Shown here: piece by piece, positions 7,436-15,619 of the stretch
Layout of the letters: the number at the start of each line of letters is the position of its first letter
Numbering within the stretch: position 1 is the stretch's first letter
Source of the DNA: CAZSAL01 sp964604825
GTDB lineage: Bacteria; Elusimicrobiota; Elusimicrobia; 2-01-FULL-59-12
DNA length: 17,085 nucleotides
Reading direction: 5' to 3'
NCBI GenBank assembly: GCA_964604825.1
Contig: CAZSAL010000055.1
Coordinates: 1 to 17,085, forward strand
Notes under the pieces: generated by a model
What the model was told of the DNA's origin: nothing
Database searches by the model: none
The model's input: only the letters and a program-made list of their open reading frames with translations
Made by a program: the position numbers and the translations under genes

Positions 7436-8476
7436 ATGCGCATTGCCGTCGACGCGATGGGGGGAGATCTCGCCCCGCAGGCCGTCGTTGAAGGAGCCGT
7501 CCAGGCATTCAGGCAGTACGGCCATCAGATTATCCTGGTAGGCGATCCTTTATCCATTAATGAACAGCTCGTCCGGCTGGACGCATCCGGCCTTGGCCTG
7601 AAAATCGAGCAAAGCGACAGCATCGTCGGCATGGATGAGAGTCCCGCGCAGGCCTGCAGGCAAAAACCTAATTCCTCAATCATGGTCTCCGCGAGGCTGG
7701 TTGCCGAGGGCAAGGCCGATGCCTTCGTTTCCGCAGGCAACTCCGGAGCGAGCATGGCCGCGGCGCTCTGGCATTTTCACCGCCTGCCCGGCGTATCGCG
7801 CCCGGCTATAACCGTGCTTTTCCCCACGTTGAATGGATTCTGCGTCATGGCCGACGCCGGAGCGAATGTGGACTGCAAACCGAAACATCTGCTGCAATTT
7901 GCAGTCATGGGCAGCGTTTACATGAAATGTATTTTGAACCGCCCGAATCCGCGCATAGGCCTGCTTTCGATTGGAGAAGAACCTTCCAAGGGAAACGAAC
8001 TGACTCTTGCCGCGGCAGAGCTGCTTAAAAATTATGTCCCCAATTTTATCGGCAACGTAGAAGGGCGGGACATTCCCAAAGGAATGGCCGACGTGGTGGT
8101 ATGCGACGGGTTCGTCGGGAATGTTGTGCTGAAGTTCGCCGAAGGCCTTGCCGAATCCATTATTCTGCTGGTTAAAGAGGGAGTAAAAGAGCGTCCCGTA
8201 GCCAAACTCGGCGGGCTTTTCCTTCAAGGGCTGATGAAAGATCTTAAAAAGAAGCTGGATTACGCCGAATACGGCGGCGCGCCGCTTTTAGGAGTAAACG
8301 GCGCCTGCATTATCTCTCATGGCAAATCCAATCCCAAGGCCATCCGCAACGCCATCCGCGCCGCGGCCGAATTTGTCGAGAAAAAAACCAACGACCACAT
8401 CCGTTCCGAACTCCAGCACATCCATCCCGATATCGCTATAAAACCTCCCAGCAGGCATGCGACATTGACCGCATAA
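7436..8476 (+). CDS. plsX: Phosphate acyltransferase PlsX
   Basis: Converts acyl-ACP and phosphate to acyl-phosphate, the acyl donor for PlsY in phospholipid synthesis; a peripheral membrane enzyme. The 346 residues fit the family. Seen: N-terminal IAVDAMGGD; SAGNSGA (99-105); DAGANVDCKP (140-149); LSIGEEPSKGNE (177-188); FIGNVEGRD (204-212); VVVCDGFVGNVVLK (220-233). The ATG directly follows the rpmF stop with no gap, and GAGGGA (7421-7426) inside rpmF is the likely ribosome binding site. The stop overlaps the fabH start by one base. Confidence 0.97.
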   Translation: MRIAVDAMGGDLAPQAVVEGAVQAFRQYGHQIILVGDPLSINEQLVRLDASGLGLKIEQSDSIVGMDESPAQACRQKPNSSIMVSARLVAEGKADAFVSAGNSGASMAAALWHFHRLPGVSRPAITVLFPTLNGFCVMADAGANVDCKPKHLLQFAVMGSVYMKCILNRPNPRIGLLSIGEEPSKGNELTLAAAELLKNYVPNFIGNVEGRDIPKGMADVVVCDGFVGNVVLKFAEGLAESIILLVKEGVKERPVAKLGGLFLQGLMKDLKKKLDYAEYGGAPLLGVNGACIISHGKSNPKAIRNAIRAAAEFVEKKTNDHIRSELQHIHPDIAIKPPSRHATLTA

Positions 8477-9456
8477 TGGCAGACTTAATACACATTATTG
8501 GTACGGGTTCTTATGTGCCCGCGAAAGCGCTTACCAACGCCGATCTGGAGAAGATGGTGGAAACTTCAGACGAATGGATAACCACGCGCACCGGCATCAA
8601 GGAACGCCACATAGCCGCCCCCGAAGAAGCGACATCCGATATGGCCATAAACGCCGCGCGGCTGGCGCTCGCGGACGCCGGAGTTGATGCTCTAGATATT
8701 GACCTGATTATTGTTGCTACGACCACGCCTGACATGTTTCTGCCGTCAACCGCGTGTTTCGTGCAGAAGGCTCTGGGCGCGAAGAATGCCGCGGCCTTCG
8801 ACATTTCCGCAGCCTGCAGCGGGTTCATTTATACCCTGGAAACGGCGCGTGCGCTTCTTACGGCCGGCACATTCAAAAGAGCTCTCGTCATCGGCGCGGA
8901 AAAGATTTCCGCAATAACCAACTGGAAGGATCGTTCCACCTGCGTTTTGTTCGGCGATGGCGCGGGAGCGGCTGTTCTTCAAAAAACAAAAGGAAAAGGG
9001 ATTTTGTCCACCTGTCTGCGTTCGGATGGGAATCTGACCGACATACTTTCCGTTCCAGCTGGAGGGTCCCGCAGGCCTGTCGACAGACAGGTCCTTGAAC
9101 AATCGCTCAACACAATTCACATGCAGGGCAAGGAAGTTTTCAAGCTCGCAGTAACGCGCATGGTGGAAGCGGCCAAAAAAGCGCTCGAACTGGCCGGAAA
9201 AAACGAGTCGGACCTGAATCTGCTGATTCCGCATCAGGCCAACCTGCGCATTATCGAAGCTATTGCCGAAAGGGTCCAGGTGAAACGGGAACGCATTTTT
9301 GTAAACCTGCATAAATACGGCAACATGTCAGCGGCCACAACCATTGTGGCTCTCGACGAAGCCCGGCGCTCCGGACAGGTCAAACCGGGAGATCTGATTG
9401 AACTTGTGGCTTTTGGCGCAGGGCTCACCTGGGGCGCGGCAGTCATTCAATTTTGA
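8476..9456 (+). CDS. fabH: 3-oxoacyl-ACP synthase III (FabH)
   Basis: Condenses a starter acyl-CoA (commonly acetyl-CoA) with malonyl-ACP, the first step of type II fatty-acid synthesis. The 326-residue length is normal. The Cys-His-Asn triad is complete: C114 in SAACSGF, H253 in IPHQANLRI, N283 in YGNMSAA. The N-terminal TSDEWITTRTGI is the usual CoA-binding signature. It shares its first base with the plsX stop (TAATG), so the two are translationally coupled. The gene is followed by a 143-bp gap carrying a palindromic element. Confidence 0.97.
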   Translation: MADLIHIIGTGSYVPAKALTNADLEKMVETSDEWITTRTGIKERHIAAPEEATSDMAINAARLALADAGVDALDIDLIIVATTTPDMFLPSTACFVQKALGAKNAAAFDISAACSGFIYTLETARALLTAGTFKRALVIGAEKISAITNWKDRSTCVLFGDGAGAAVLQKTKGKGILSTCLRSDGNLTDILSVPAGGSRRPVDRQVLEQSLNTIHMQGKEVFKLAVTRMVEAAKKALELAGKNESDLNLLIPHQANLRIIEAIAERVQVKRERIFVNLHKYGNMSAATTIVALDEARRSGQVKPGDLIELVAFGAGLTWGAAVIQF

Positions 9457-9464
9457 CGCAGTTT

Positions 9465-9591
9465 GTCATACCCGCATGTCGTTGGCGGGGATCCAGTAGT
9501 TAGAAAAATCTAGATTACCGTCCCGGAACATGGGACGGTCCCTTCCATTAGATTTAAAAGGATTGGGACCGACTACTACCTCGGGAATGAC
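9465..9591. mobile_element. 127-bp MITE-like palindromic element between fabH and fabD
   Basis: The ends are imperfect inverted repeats: GTCATACCCGC on the left and the reverse complement of CCTCGGGAATGAC on the right. Further nested pairs occur in order: AGTAGT with ACTACT, AAATCTA with TAGATTT, and a perfect central 8-bp stem ACCGTCCC (9517-9524) with GGGACGGT (9532-9539). The whole element can fold into one long interrupted hairpin, as for non-autonomous MITE or REP-type elements. It encodes nothing and has no T tract, so it should not be a classical terminator. Its right end lies directly against the fabD ribosome binding site. Confidence 0.7.
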
Positions 9592-9595
9592 GGAG
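9592..9595 (+). promoter_or_regulatory. Ribosome binding site of fabD at the element border
   Basis: GGAG sits immediately after the last base of the palindromic element and only four bases before the fabD ATG. It sets the start at 9600. No other purine-rich site is near. Confidence 0.6.
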
Positions 9596-9599
9596 AAGC

Positions 9600-10547
9600 A
9601 TGTCAAAACTGGCTTTCATTTTTCCCGGGCAGGGATCGCAGTCGATCGGCATGGGCGCCGGCCTGTCCGAACGGTTTCCGGAATCCCGTTCCTTATATAA
9701 GGAAGCATCCGCTATCCTCGGATGGGATCTTCTGCATATCTGCAGGGAAGGACCGGAAGAAAAGCTCAGGGAAACCGATATAACACAGCCCGCGCTTTAT
9801 GTGACAGGCATCGCCGCCGCCACCGTATTAATGAACAGAGGGATAAATCCTGAGGCAGCGGCAGGCCACAGCATCGGCGAATACGCCGCTCTGGCCGCAG
9901 CAGGAGTATTTTCTTTCGCCGAAGGGCTTAAACTGGTTGAACAACGGAGCCGGCTGATGAAGGATGCCGCCCGGCGGCATCCCGGCGGTATGGCTGCAAT
10001 TTTGGGATTGAATTCCGAGCAGACCGTGGCGGTATGCAGTCAGGCTTCCAGCCGGGGTGTCTGCGTGGCGGTTAATTTCAACAGTCCTGAACAGGTTGTA
10101 ATCGCCGGAGAAACGGCCGCATTGGCCGAGGCGTCGAAACTGGCGCTGGCAAACGGGGCAAAACGCGTTATTCCATTGAACGTATCAGGGGCGTTTCATT
10201 CGCCCTTGATGAAGGAAGCAGCGCTTGCGATGAAAGCCCTTCTTGAGAAAGCGCCTTTTCGCGAACCGCGTTTTCCGGTAGCCATGAATGCCGACGGTCG
10301 GCTGCACTCAACTGCGGCGGAAATCCGCGCCCAGTTGGCGCTTCAGCTGGATCATCCCGTGCGCTGGGTGGATAGCATACGTTCTCTCTCAGGAGGCGGG
10401 TTTTCTTCTTTCATTGAATGCGGCTCAGGCCGCGTTTTGGCCGGCCTGCTTAAACGGATTGAAAAGTCGCTTGAGGTTAGGACCACCGAATCGGCGGAAG
10501 CGCTTGAACAGATAACGGCAAAACAAAGCACTGCGGGAAAGGAATAA
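9600..10547 (+). CDS. fabD: Malonyl-CoA:ACP transacylase
   Basis: Moves the malonyl group from CoA to AcpP, supplying extender units for FabH and FabF. The 315 residues match the family. Seen: FPGQGSQ with oxyanion-site Q11, the nucleophile elbow GHSIGEYAAL with S91, R116 that binds the malonyl carboxylate, and H200 in GAFHSPLM. It is preceded by the palindromic element rather than by fabH directly, and its stop lies two bases before the fabG ATG, which shares its ribosome binding site region. Confidence 0.97.
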   Translation: MSKLAFIFPGQGSQSIGMGAGLSERFPESRSLYKEASAILGWDLLHICREGPEEKLRETDITQPALYVTGIAAATVLMNRGINPEAAAGHSIGEYAALAAAGVFSFAEGLKLVEQRSRLMKDAARRHPGGMAAILGLNSEQTVAVCSQASSRGVCVAVNFNSPEQVVIAGETAALAEASKLALANGAKRVIPLNVSGAFHSPLMKEAALAMKALLEKAPFREPRFPVAMNADGRLHSTAAEIRAQLALQLDHPVRWVDSIRSLSGGGFSSFIECGSGRVLAGLLKRIEKSLEVRTTESAEALEQITAKQSTAGKE

Positions 10548-10549
10548 AT

Positions 10550-11293
10550 ATGACACTTAAAGATAAAGTCGCCATTATTACAGGAGGCGCGCAGGGTATC
10601 GGTAAGGCAATCGGTCTGAGGCTGGCGGGCGAGGGGGCGAATCTGGTGCTTTCCGATGTTATGGAAGACTCCGTAAAGGCCACGGCGGCGGAAATCGCAC
10701 AGCAGAAAAACGTCCAGGCCATCGGCGTAAAAGGGAACGTATCGCAGTTCACGGACTGCGAAAAGCTCGTCGATGCGTCGCTTGACAAATTTGGAAGAAT
10801 AGATATACTCATCAACAACGCGGGAATCACACGCGACAATCTGCTCATGCGAATGAGCGATGAAGAATGGGACGCGGTTCTTTCAGTCAATCTAAAAGGC
10901 GTTTTTAACTGCACCAAAGCCGTTGTGCGGCCGATGATGAAGCAGCGCAGCGGGCGCATAGTGAATATTGCGTCTGTAGTAGGGTTGATGGGAAACGCAG
11001 GCCAGGCTAATTACTCCGCTTCCAAAGGCGGCGTTATCGCCCTTACCAAAACCTGCGCGCGCGAGTTCGCTTCCCGAAATATTTTGGTCAACGCTGTTGC
11101 GCCGGGGTTTATTCGCACACGAATGACCGACGCGCTGTCCGATGAACAAAAAAAGAAGTTGACGGAGTTGATTCCTCTGGGTCGCCTTGGCGAACCGGAG
11201 GATGTCGCAAAAGTAGTTCTTTTCCTGTGTTCGGAAGATTCTTCCTATATTACAGGACATGTAGTTTCCGTAAACGGAGGAATGTATCTATAG
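10550..11293 (+). CDS. fabG: 3-oxoacyl-ACP reductase
   Basis: NADPH-dependent reduction of 3-oxoacyl-ACP to 3-hydroxyacyl-ACP; a short-chain dehydrogenase. The 247 residues are typical. Seen: the cofactor loop TGGAQGIG (11-18), NNAG (89-92), and the N114, S142, Y155, K159 tetrad in the usual spacing (YSASK). The C-terminal ITGHVVSVNGGMYL is a FabG hallmark, which separates it from generic short-chain dehydrogenases, as does its place in the fab cluster. GGGAAAGGA (10534-10542) in the end of fabD is the ribosome binding site. Confidence 0.97.
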   Translation: MTLKDKVAIITGGAQGIGKAIGLRLAGEGANLVLSDVMEDSVKATAAEIAQQKNVQAIGVKGNVSQFTDCEKLVDASLDKFGRIDILINNAGITRDNLLMRMSDEEWDAVLSVNLKGVFNCTKAVVRPMMKQRSGRIVNIASVVGLMGNAGQANYSASKGGVIALTKTCAREFASRNILVNAVAPGFIRTRMTDALSDEQKKKLTELIPLGRLGEPEDVAKVVLFLCSEDSSYITGHVVSVNGGMYL

Positions 11294-11309
11294 GACGGAA
11301 ATCTCCGTC
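11294..11309 (+). promoter_or_regulatory. Small hairpin between fabG and acpP
   Basis: GACGGA (11294-11299) pairs perfectly with TCCGTC (11304-11309) around the loop AATC. It begins at the base following the fabG stop and lies 8 nt upstream of the strong acpP ribosome binding site. There is no T tract, so it is not a terminator. It may mark an mRNA processing or stability site (inference). Confidence 0.4.
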
Positions 11310-11317
11310 AATAAATC

Positions 11318-11324
11318 AAGGAGG
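11318..11324 (+). promoter_or_regulatory. Consensus Shine-Dalgarno of acpP
   Basis: AAGGAGG, six bases before the acpP ATG, is the best ribosome binding site in the window. It fits the very high demand for acyl carrier protein compared with its operon neighbours. Confidence 0.85.
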
Positions 11325-11330
11325 ATTAGC

Positions 11331-11579
11331 ATGGCTCAGGTACAAGATATTGAAGGACGCGTAAAAGAAATTATCATCGAACAGCTTGGCGTGGATGCCT
11401 CGGAAGTGAATCCGACGGCCTCTTTCGTCAACGATCTTGGCGCGGACTCACTGGACACCGTGGAACTGGTCATGGCTCTGGAAGAAGAATTCGACATTGA
11501 AATTCCCGACGAAGAAGCTGAGAAAATTCAAACCGTTGGCCAGGCCGTCGACTATATCAAATCCCATTCCAAGAAATAG
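11331..11579 (+). CDS. acpP: Acyl carrier protein
   Basis: Small acidic carrier that holds growing acyl chains on a 4'-phosphopantetheine arm. The 82 residues are the normal size. S40 in the DSLDTVEL motif is the attachment site, followed by the acidic recognition helix (VMALEEEFDIEIPDEEAEKI). Bracketed by fabG and fabF, as in many bacteria. It has its own consensus Shine-Dalgarno and hairpins on both sides (11294-11309 and 11616-11638), which suggests separate tuning of its output. Confidence 0.98.
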   Translation: MAQVQDIEGRVKEIIIEQLGVDASEVNPTASFVNDLGADSLDTVELVMALEEEFDIEIPDEEAEKIQTVGQAVDYIKSHSKK

Positions 11580-11615
11580 GCCCGCCTTTGTTCGCCAGTC
11601 TGCGGTTCCGTCCGG

Positions 11616-11638
11616 CCCGTCCCCGTTCCTGGGGCGGG
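11616..11638 (+). promoter_or_regulatory. GC-rich hairpin between acpP and fabF
   Basis: CCCG-CCCC with one bulged T (11616-11624) pairs with GGGGCGGG (11631-11638) around the loop GTTCCT. It lies in the 98-bp gap between acpP and fabF. No T tract follows, so full termination is unlikely. It could protect the 3' end of an acpP-containing mRNA fragment or reduce readthrough into fabF. Confidence 0.45.
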
Positions 11639-11677
11639 AGGCGGGAATCTTCCCTGCATTGAACGGACAATAATCAA

Positions 11678-12919
11678 ATGAAACGTCGCGTGGTCATAAC
11701 CGGCATGGGAGTCGTCTCCCCGATCGGCATTGGAAAAGAAGAATACTGGGACGGCCTGAAAAACGGCCGTTCCGGCGTCGGGTACGTATCATTTTTTGAT
11801 ACGACCGACTATCCCTCAAAAATCGATGCGGAAGTTAAGAACTTCGATCCGGAAAAATACATTGATAAAAAGACCATTCGCCGTATGGACCGCTTCGCGC
11901 AGTTTGCCTGCGCCGCAGCCGATATGGCCGTTCGGGATGCGGGGCTGGACACGGCAAATATACCCAAGGACCGCATCGGCGTTATCGTCGGATCGGGAAT
12001 CGGCGGCATGTCCACCATTGAAGAAGAACATGACGTGCTGCGCAAGCGCGGGCCCAGGCGCGTCAGCCCGTTTCTCATTCCTAAACTGATTTCCAACATA
12101 GCTCCGGGTGAAATCGCCATTCGCTGGGGATTCACCGGCCCCAATTATTCTGTTTCCAGCGCCTGCGCCACATCAAACCATGCCATTGGGGACGCTTTAA
12201 GGCTCTTGCGCTACGGCGACGCCGACGTTATAGTCGCCGGCGGCACGGAAGCGGCAATCACGGAACTGGGTTACGGGGGATTCTGCTCGGCAAGAACGCT
12301 TTCTACGCGCAACGACGCACCGGAAAAGGCCTCCCGACCCTTCGACAAAAACCGGGACGGATTTATCATGGGCGAGGGGTCTGGAATCGTTATCATGGAA
12401 ACTCTGGAGCACGCGCAGGCGCGCGGCGCCCATATTTATGCGGAACTGGCCGGTTACGGGGCTACGGATGACGCCTATCATATCACCGCACCGGACCCGA
12501 GCGGCGCTTCGGCGGTAAAGGCCATGCAGGCGGCCCTGAAGGATGCCGAACTCAATCCCGCCGATATTCAGTATGTCAATGCCCATGGCACTTCAACCCT
12601 GCTTAATGATAAAACGGAAACCAAGGCCCTTAAAGAAGTATTCGGGGCGCATGCCGCCAGGCTTGCCATATCTTCGACAAAATCCATGACCGGCCATCTG
12701 CTGGGAGCCGCCGGAGCCGCGGAGCTTATCGCCACCATTTTGTGCATTCAGAATAATATCGTCCATCCGACGGTTAATTACGAAACACCGGACCCGGAAT
12801 GCGACCTGGATTATGTACCGAACATAGCGCGGCCCCTGGAAATCAACAGCGCGCTTTCCAATTCACTGGGCTTTGGCGGCCACAACGCTGTGCTTGTCGT
12901 CAAAAGATATGTCTCGTAG
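11678..12919 (+). CDS. fabF: 3-oxoacyl-ACP synthase II (FabF)
   Basis: Elongating condensing enzyme: joins acyl chains with malonyl-ACP. The 413 residues match FabF. The Cys-His-His triad is complete: C163 in VSSACATSNHAIG, H303 in NAHGTSTLLND, H340 in SMTGHLLGAAG, with K335 nearby. The C-terminal NSLGFGGHNAVLVVKR is typical. It is closer to FabF than FabB by overall motifs. Only a weak purine stretch (ACGGACA) precedes the ATG. The 3' end overlaps the chosen rnc start by 11 bases. Confidence 0.97.
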   Translation: MKRRVVITGMGVVSPIGIGKEEYWDGLKNGRSGVGYVSFFDTTDYPSKIDAEVKNFDPEKYIDKKTIRRMDRFAQFACAAADMAVRDAGLDTANIPKDRIGVIVGSGIGGMSTIEEEHDVLRKRGPRRVSPFLIPKLISNIAPGEIAIRWGFTGPNYSVSSACATSNHAIGDALRLLRYGDADVIVAGGTEAAITELGYGGFCSARTLSTRNDAPEKASRPFDKNRDGFIMGEGSGIVIMETLEHAQARGAHIYAELAGYGATDDAYHITAPDPSGASAVKAMQAALKDAELNPADIQYVNAHGTSTLLNDKTETKALKEVFGAHAARLAISSTKSMTGHLLGAAGAAELIATILCIQNNIVHPTVNYETPDPECDLDYVPNIARPLEINSALSNSLGFGGHNAVLVVKRYVS

Positions 12920-13625
12920 CAAAGCGGTAACTCCGCCTCCTACAACGGGTTCGCCAACGGCCAAGCTTCAGCGCGTGCTTGGCATTAAATTCAAAAACAT
13001 GGCGCTGCTTGAAGAAGCGCTGACGCACAAGTCTTTTGCCATGGAACGCGCGCCGGGCGAGATCCCCTTCAACGAACGCCTGGAATTTCTGGGCGACAGC
13101 GTGCTGTCAACGGCCGTCGCGCATTATCTTTTTGCCCGGTACCCGGAAGCGGATGAAGGAAAGCTTTCCCAGATCAAATCGATGCTGGTTTCCCGTCCCA
13201 GCCTGACTATATGGGGCCGCGAGATCGGGCTGGGACAGTACATGCGCCTGAGCGAAGGCGAAGCGTCAACCGGCGGGCGGGAGCGGGATTCAATTCTGGG
13301 CAATGCCATGGAAGCCGTGCTGGGCGCCATGTATCTGGAAGCGGGTTTTGAAGCGGTAAAGAAATTCGTCGACAAGCTGTTGGCCAAAAAAAAGCGCATG
13401 GTCACGTCCGATTACAAAAGCAGGCTTCAGGAATGGGCCCAGAAAAAGTATAAAGTGCCGCCGTCCTACACCCTGCGAAGAAGTTTTGGGCCGGACCACG
13501 CGAAGACGTTCGAGATCGACGTTTCCGTAGATCAGGAGCTGCTGGGGTCCGGAGCGGGGAAAAGCAAGAAAGAAGCGGAACAGGCGGCCGCTCGAAACGC
13601 TTTAAAGAAATTAAAGTGCGTATAG
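12909..13625 (+). CDS. rnc: Ribonuclease III
   Basis: Cleaves double-stranded RNA in rRNA maturation and mRNA turnover. With the start at ATG 12909 the protein has 238 residues; an in-frame ATG at 12873 would add 12 residues, all inside fabF, and is less likely. Seen: the signature NERLEFLGDSVL (55-66) with E56, E59 and D63, then ILGNAMEAVLGA with E135, and a C-terminal double-stranded RNA-binding domain (about 168-236) ending in GKSKKEAEQAAARNAL. The position equal to E. coli D114 is N132. Following fabF is a common place for rnc. The N-terminal 16 residues are Pro/Ser/Thr-rich and probably disordered. Confidence 0.95.
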   Translation: MSRSKAVTPPPTTGSPTAKLQRVLGIKFKNMALLEEALTHKSFAMERAPGEIPFNERLEFLGDSVLSTAVAHYLFARYPEADEGKLSQIKSMLVSRPSLTIWGREIGLGQYMRLSEGEASTGGRERDSILGNAMEAVLGAMYLEAGFEAVKKFVDKLLAKKKRMVTSDYKSRLQEWAQKKYKVPPSYTLRRSFGPDHAKTFEIDVSVDQELLGSGAGKSKKEAEQAAARNALKKLKCV

Positions 13626-13641
13626 CCGGGGGGAAATTATA

Positions 13642-14811
13642 ATGGATTATTTTCTAACTGAAGAACAGCAGGCCATAGTCGAAACTGCGCGGGACATCGC
13701 CCAGAAAAAGATAAAAAAAGTGCGCGAGCATTATGATCGCACGGAAGAATATCCGTGGGAAATCATTGAAGAGCTGCGCAGGGCGGATCTTTTCGGCGTA
13801 TACATTCCTGCCGAATACGGCGGGTTGGGCGGCGGTTGCTTTGAACTCGTGCTGGTCACCGAGGAGCTTTCCAAAGCCTGCGGCGGTATTGCGCTGTCCG
13901 TAGCCGGAACCGCGCTCGGGACATATCCGATTATTCTTTTTGGCAATGAGGAACAAAAGAAAAAATATCTTCCCGACCTGGCCAGCGGCAAGCGGCTGGG
14001 CGCATTCACGATCACGGAAGCGGAAGCGGGATCCGACGCCACCGCGACCAAAGCCACGGCGCGCCTTGAAGGCGATCATTACGTCCTGAACGGGACAAAA
14101 GTTTTCTGCACCAATGGGAACGCTGCGGAAATTTATTCATTATTTTTCTCAACCAACCCTGCGCGCGGACCGCGCGGCGTTTCAGCATTTATCGTAGAGA
14201 AAGGGACGCCGGGGTTCAGCTTCGGCAAAAAAGAGGAGAAAATGGGCATCCGCGCCTCGCCCACCTACGAGCTCGTTTTTGACAACTGCAAAATTCCCAA
14301 AGAAAACCTCCTCGGCAAGGAAGGCCACGGCTTGATGGTGGCGCAGGCTACTTTCGACGTTTCCCGTCCCGGCGTCGCGGCCCAGGCGCTGGGAATTGCG
14401 ACGGGCGCGATGGAAGAAGCGTTCGCTTACGCGCGCGTCCGCAAGCAGTTCGGCCAACCCGTAATCAGCTTCCAGTCCATGCAGCACAAACTGGCGAACA
14501 TGGCCATGGAGATCGAGGCGTGCCGCGCTCTCCTTTATCAGGTGGCCCGCGCGGTAGACAAAGGCGGCCGTAGGTTTACAAAAGAATCAGCCATGGTAAA
14601 ATGTCTGTGTTCGGACGTTGCGATGCGCGTCACGACTGAAGCGGTTCAGATGTGCGGCGGCATCGGTTACATGCGCGACTTCCCCATCGAGAAATTCATG
14701 CGCGACGCAAAAATCACGCAGATATACGAAGGTACCAACGAGATCCAGCGCAACGAAATAGCCATGATGATGATCAAGGAAGCCGCGCGCCAGGGATTAG
14801 GTAAGAAATAA
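13642..14811 (+). CDS. Acyl-CoA dehydrogenase, butyryl-CoA dehydrogenase type
   Basis: FAD enzyme that forms or reduces the alpha-beta double bond of an acyl thioester, exchanging electrons with ETF. The 389 residues are typical of the short-chain group. Seen: the N-terminal helical domain, the flavin-binding FTITEAEAGSD (122-132) and KVFCTNG (153-159, with F where mitochondrial enzymes often have W), the dimer signature RKQFGQPVISFQ (267-278), MCGGIGYMRDFPIEK (337-351), and catalytic base E363 in IYEGTNEIQR. Chain-length preference cannot be read from this. GGGGGGA (13628-13634) is the ribosome binding site. It abuts etfB, so its partner is encoded directly downstream, in the same order as carC-carD-carE of Acetobacterium. 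Confidence 0.92.
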   Translation: MDYFLTEEQQAIVETARDIAQKKIKKVREHYDRTEEYPWEIIEELRRADLFGVYIPAEYGGLGGGCFELVLVTEELSKACGGIALSVAGTALGTYPIILFGNEEQKKKYLPDLASGKRLGAFTITEAEAGSDATATKATARLEGDHYVLNGTKVFCTNGNAAEIYSLFFSTNPARGPRGVSAFIVEKGTPGFSFGKKEEKMGIRASPTYELVFDNCKIPKENLLGKEGHGLMVAQATFDVSRPGVAAQALGIATGAMEEAFAYARVRKQFGQPVISFQSMQHKLANMAMEIEACRALLYQVARAVDKGGRRFTKESAMVKCLCSDVAMRVTTEAVQMCGGIGYMRDFPIEKFMRDAKITQIYEGTNEIQRNEIAMMMIKEAARQGLGKK

Positions 14812-15615
14812 ATGCATATTATTGTCTGCATAAAGCAAACTCCGGCTACAGCCAATATTCAGATTGACCCCAAAACCGGCACACTCAAACGCGAAGGCAT
14901 GGCTGCGGCGATCAATCCTTTCGATGAGTACGGGATCGAAGAAGCGGTCCGCATCAAGGAGCGGGTTCCCAATTCAACGATATCGGTCGTTACCATGGGC
15001 CCGCCTCAGGCGGAAAACGCCCTCCGCGATGCGATCTCCCGAGGATGCGACGACGCCTATCTCGTAACCGACCGCGCCTTCGCCGGAGCCGACACCTGGG
15101 CGACTTCTTACACGCTACAGACGGCCATCAAGAAAATCGCCGAAATTAAAAAACCCTACGACATCATTATTTGCGGCAAACAGACCAACGACGGCGATAC
15201 CGGGCACGTGGGTCCGGGCATTGCGGCCTGGCTCGATATCCCGAACGTCGCTTACGTATGCAAAATTGATGAAGTGAAAGAGGGGCACCTCCGCGTGCGC
15301 CGCCTGATGGAAGACGGCACTGACGTGATCGATCTTCCCACGCCCTGCCTGATTTCCGTCATAAAAGAGATAAACGAACCGCGCCTTCCTTCGCTGAAAG
15401 GCAAGCTGGCCTCCAAAAAAGCGGTTATCGCCAAATGGAATGCCGAAGACATCAAAGCCGACAAGGCCAAAATCGGTCTGGGCGGTTCGCCTACGGTTGT
15501 AGCCCGCAGCTTCAACCCGCCGCCGCGCAAGGGCGGAGAACGCATTGAAGGCGCCACAGCGGAAGAAAAAGCCAAAAAACTGATCGCGCGTCTGCGCGAA
15601 ATGAAAATAATTTAA
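14812..15615 (+). CDS. etfB: Electron transfer flavoprotein, beta subunit
   Basis: Nucleotide- and flavin-binding subunit of the ETF that serves the upstream acyl-CoA dehydrogenase. The 267 residues match the family. Seen: N-terminal HIIVCIKQTP, INPFDEYGIEEAVRIKE (34-50), the nucleotide-binding loop CGKQTNDGDTGHVGPGIA (121-138), and the C-terminal GSPTVVARSF (225-234) with the arm that wraps around EtfA. The gene starts on the base after the acd stop, with no own Shine-Dalgarno, so translation is probably coupled. In bifurcating ETFs this subunit binds NAD(H) and the bifurcating FAD; whether this one bifurcates is not proven by sequence. Confidence 0.95.
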   Translation: MHIIVCIKQTPATANIQIDPKTGTLKREGMAAAINPFDEYGIEEAVRIKERVPNSTISVVTMGPPQAENALRDAISRGCDDAYLVTDRAFAGADTWATSYTLQTAIKKIAEIKKPYDIIICGKQTNDGDTGHVGPGIAAWLDIPNVAYVCKIDEVKEGHLRVRRLMEDGTDVIDLPTPCLISVIKEINEPRLPSLKGKLASKKAVIAKWNAEDIKADKAKIGLGGSPTVVARSFNPPPRKGGERIEGATAEEKAKKLIARLREMKII

Positions 15616-15619
15616 TTCT

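Noticed and set aside
9465..9591. Palindromic element as an intrinsic terminator splitting the fab operon
   Set aside because: No stem in it is followed by a run of T residues, and no promoter-like sequence is seen between it and fabD.
12873..12908. Upstream ATG that would lengthen RNase III by 12 residues
   Set aside because: It lies 47 bases inside fabF and the added residues are just fabF sequence in another frame. ATG 12909 gives a normal RNase III with a short overlap.
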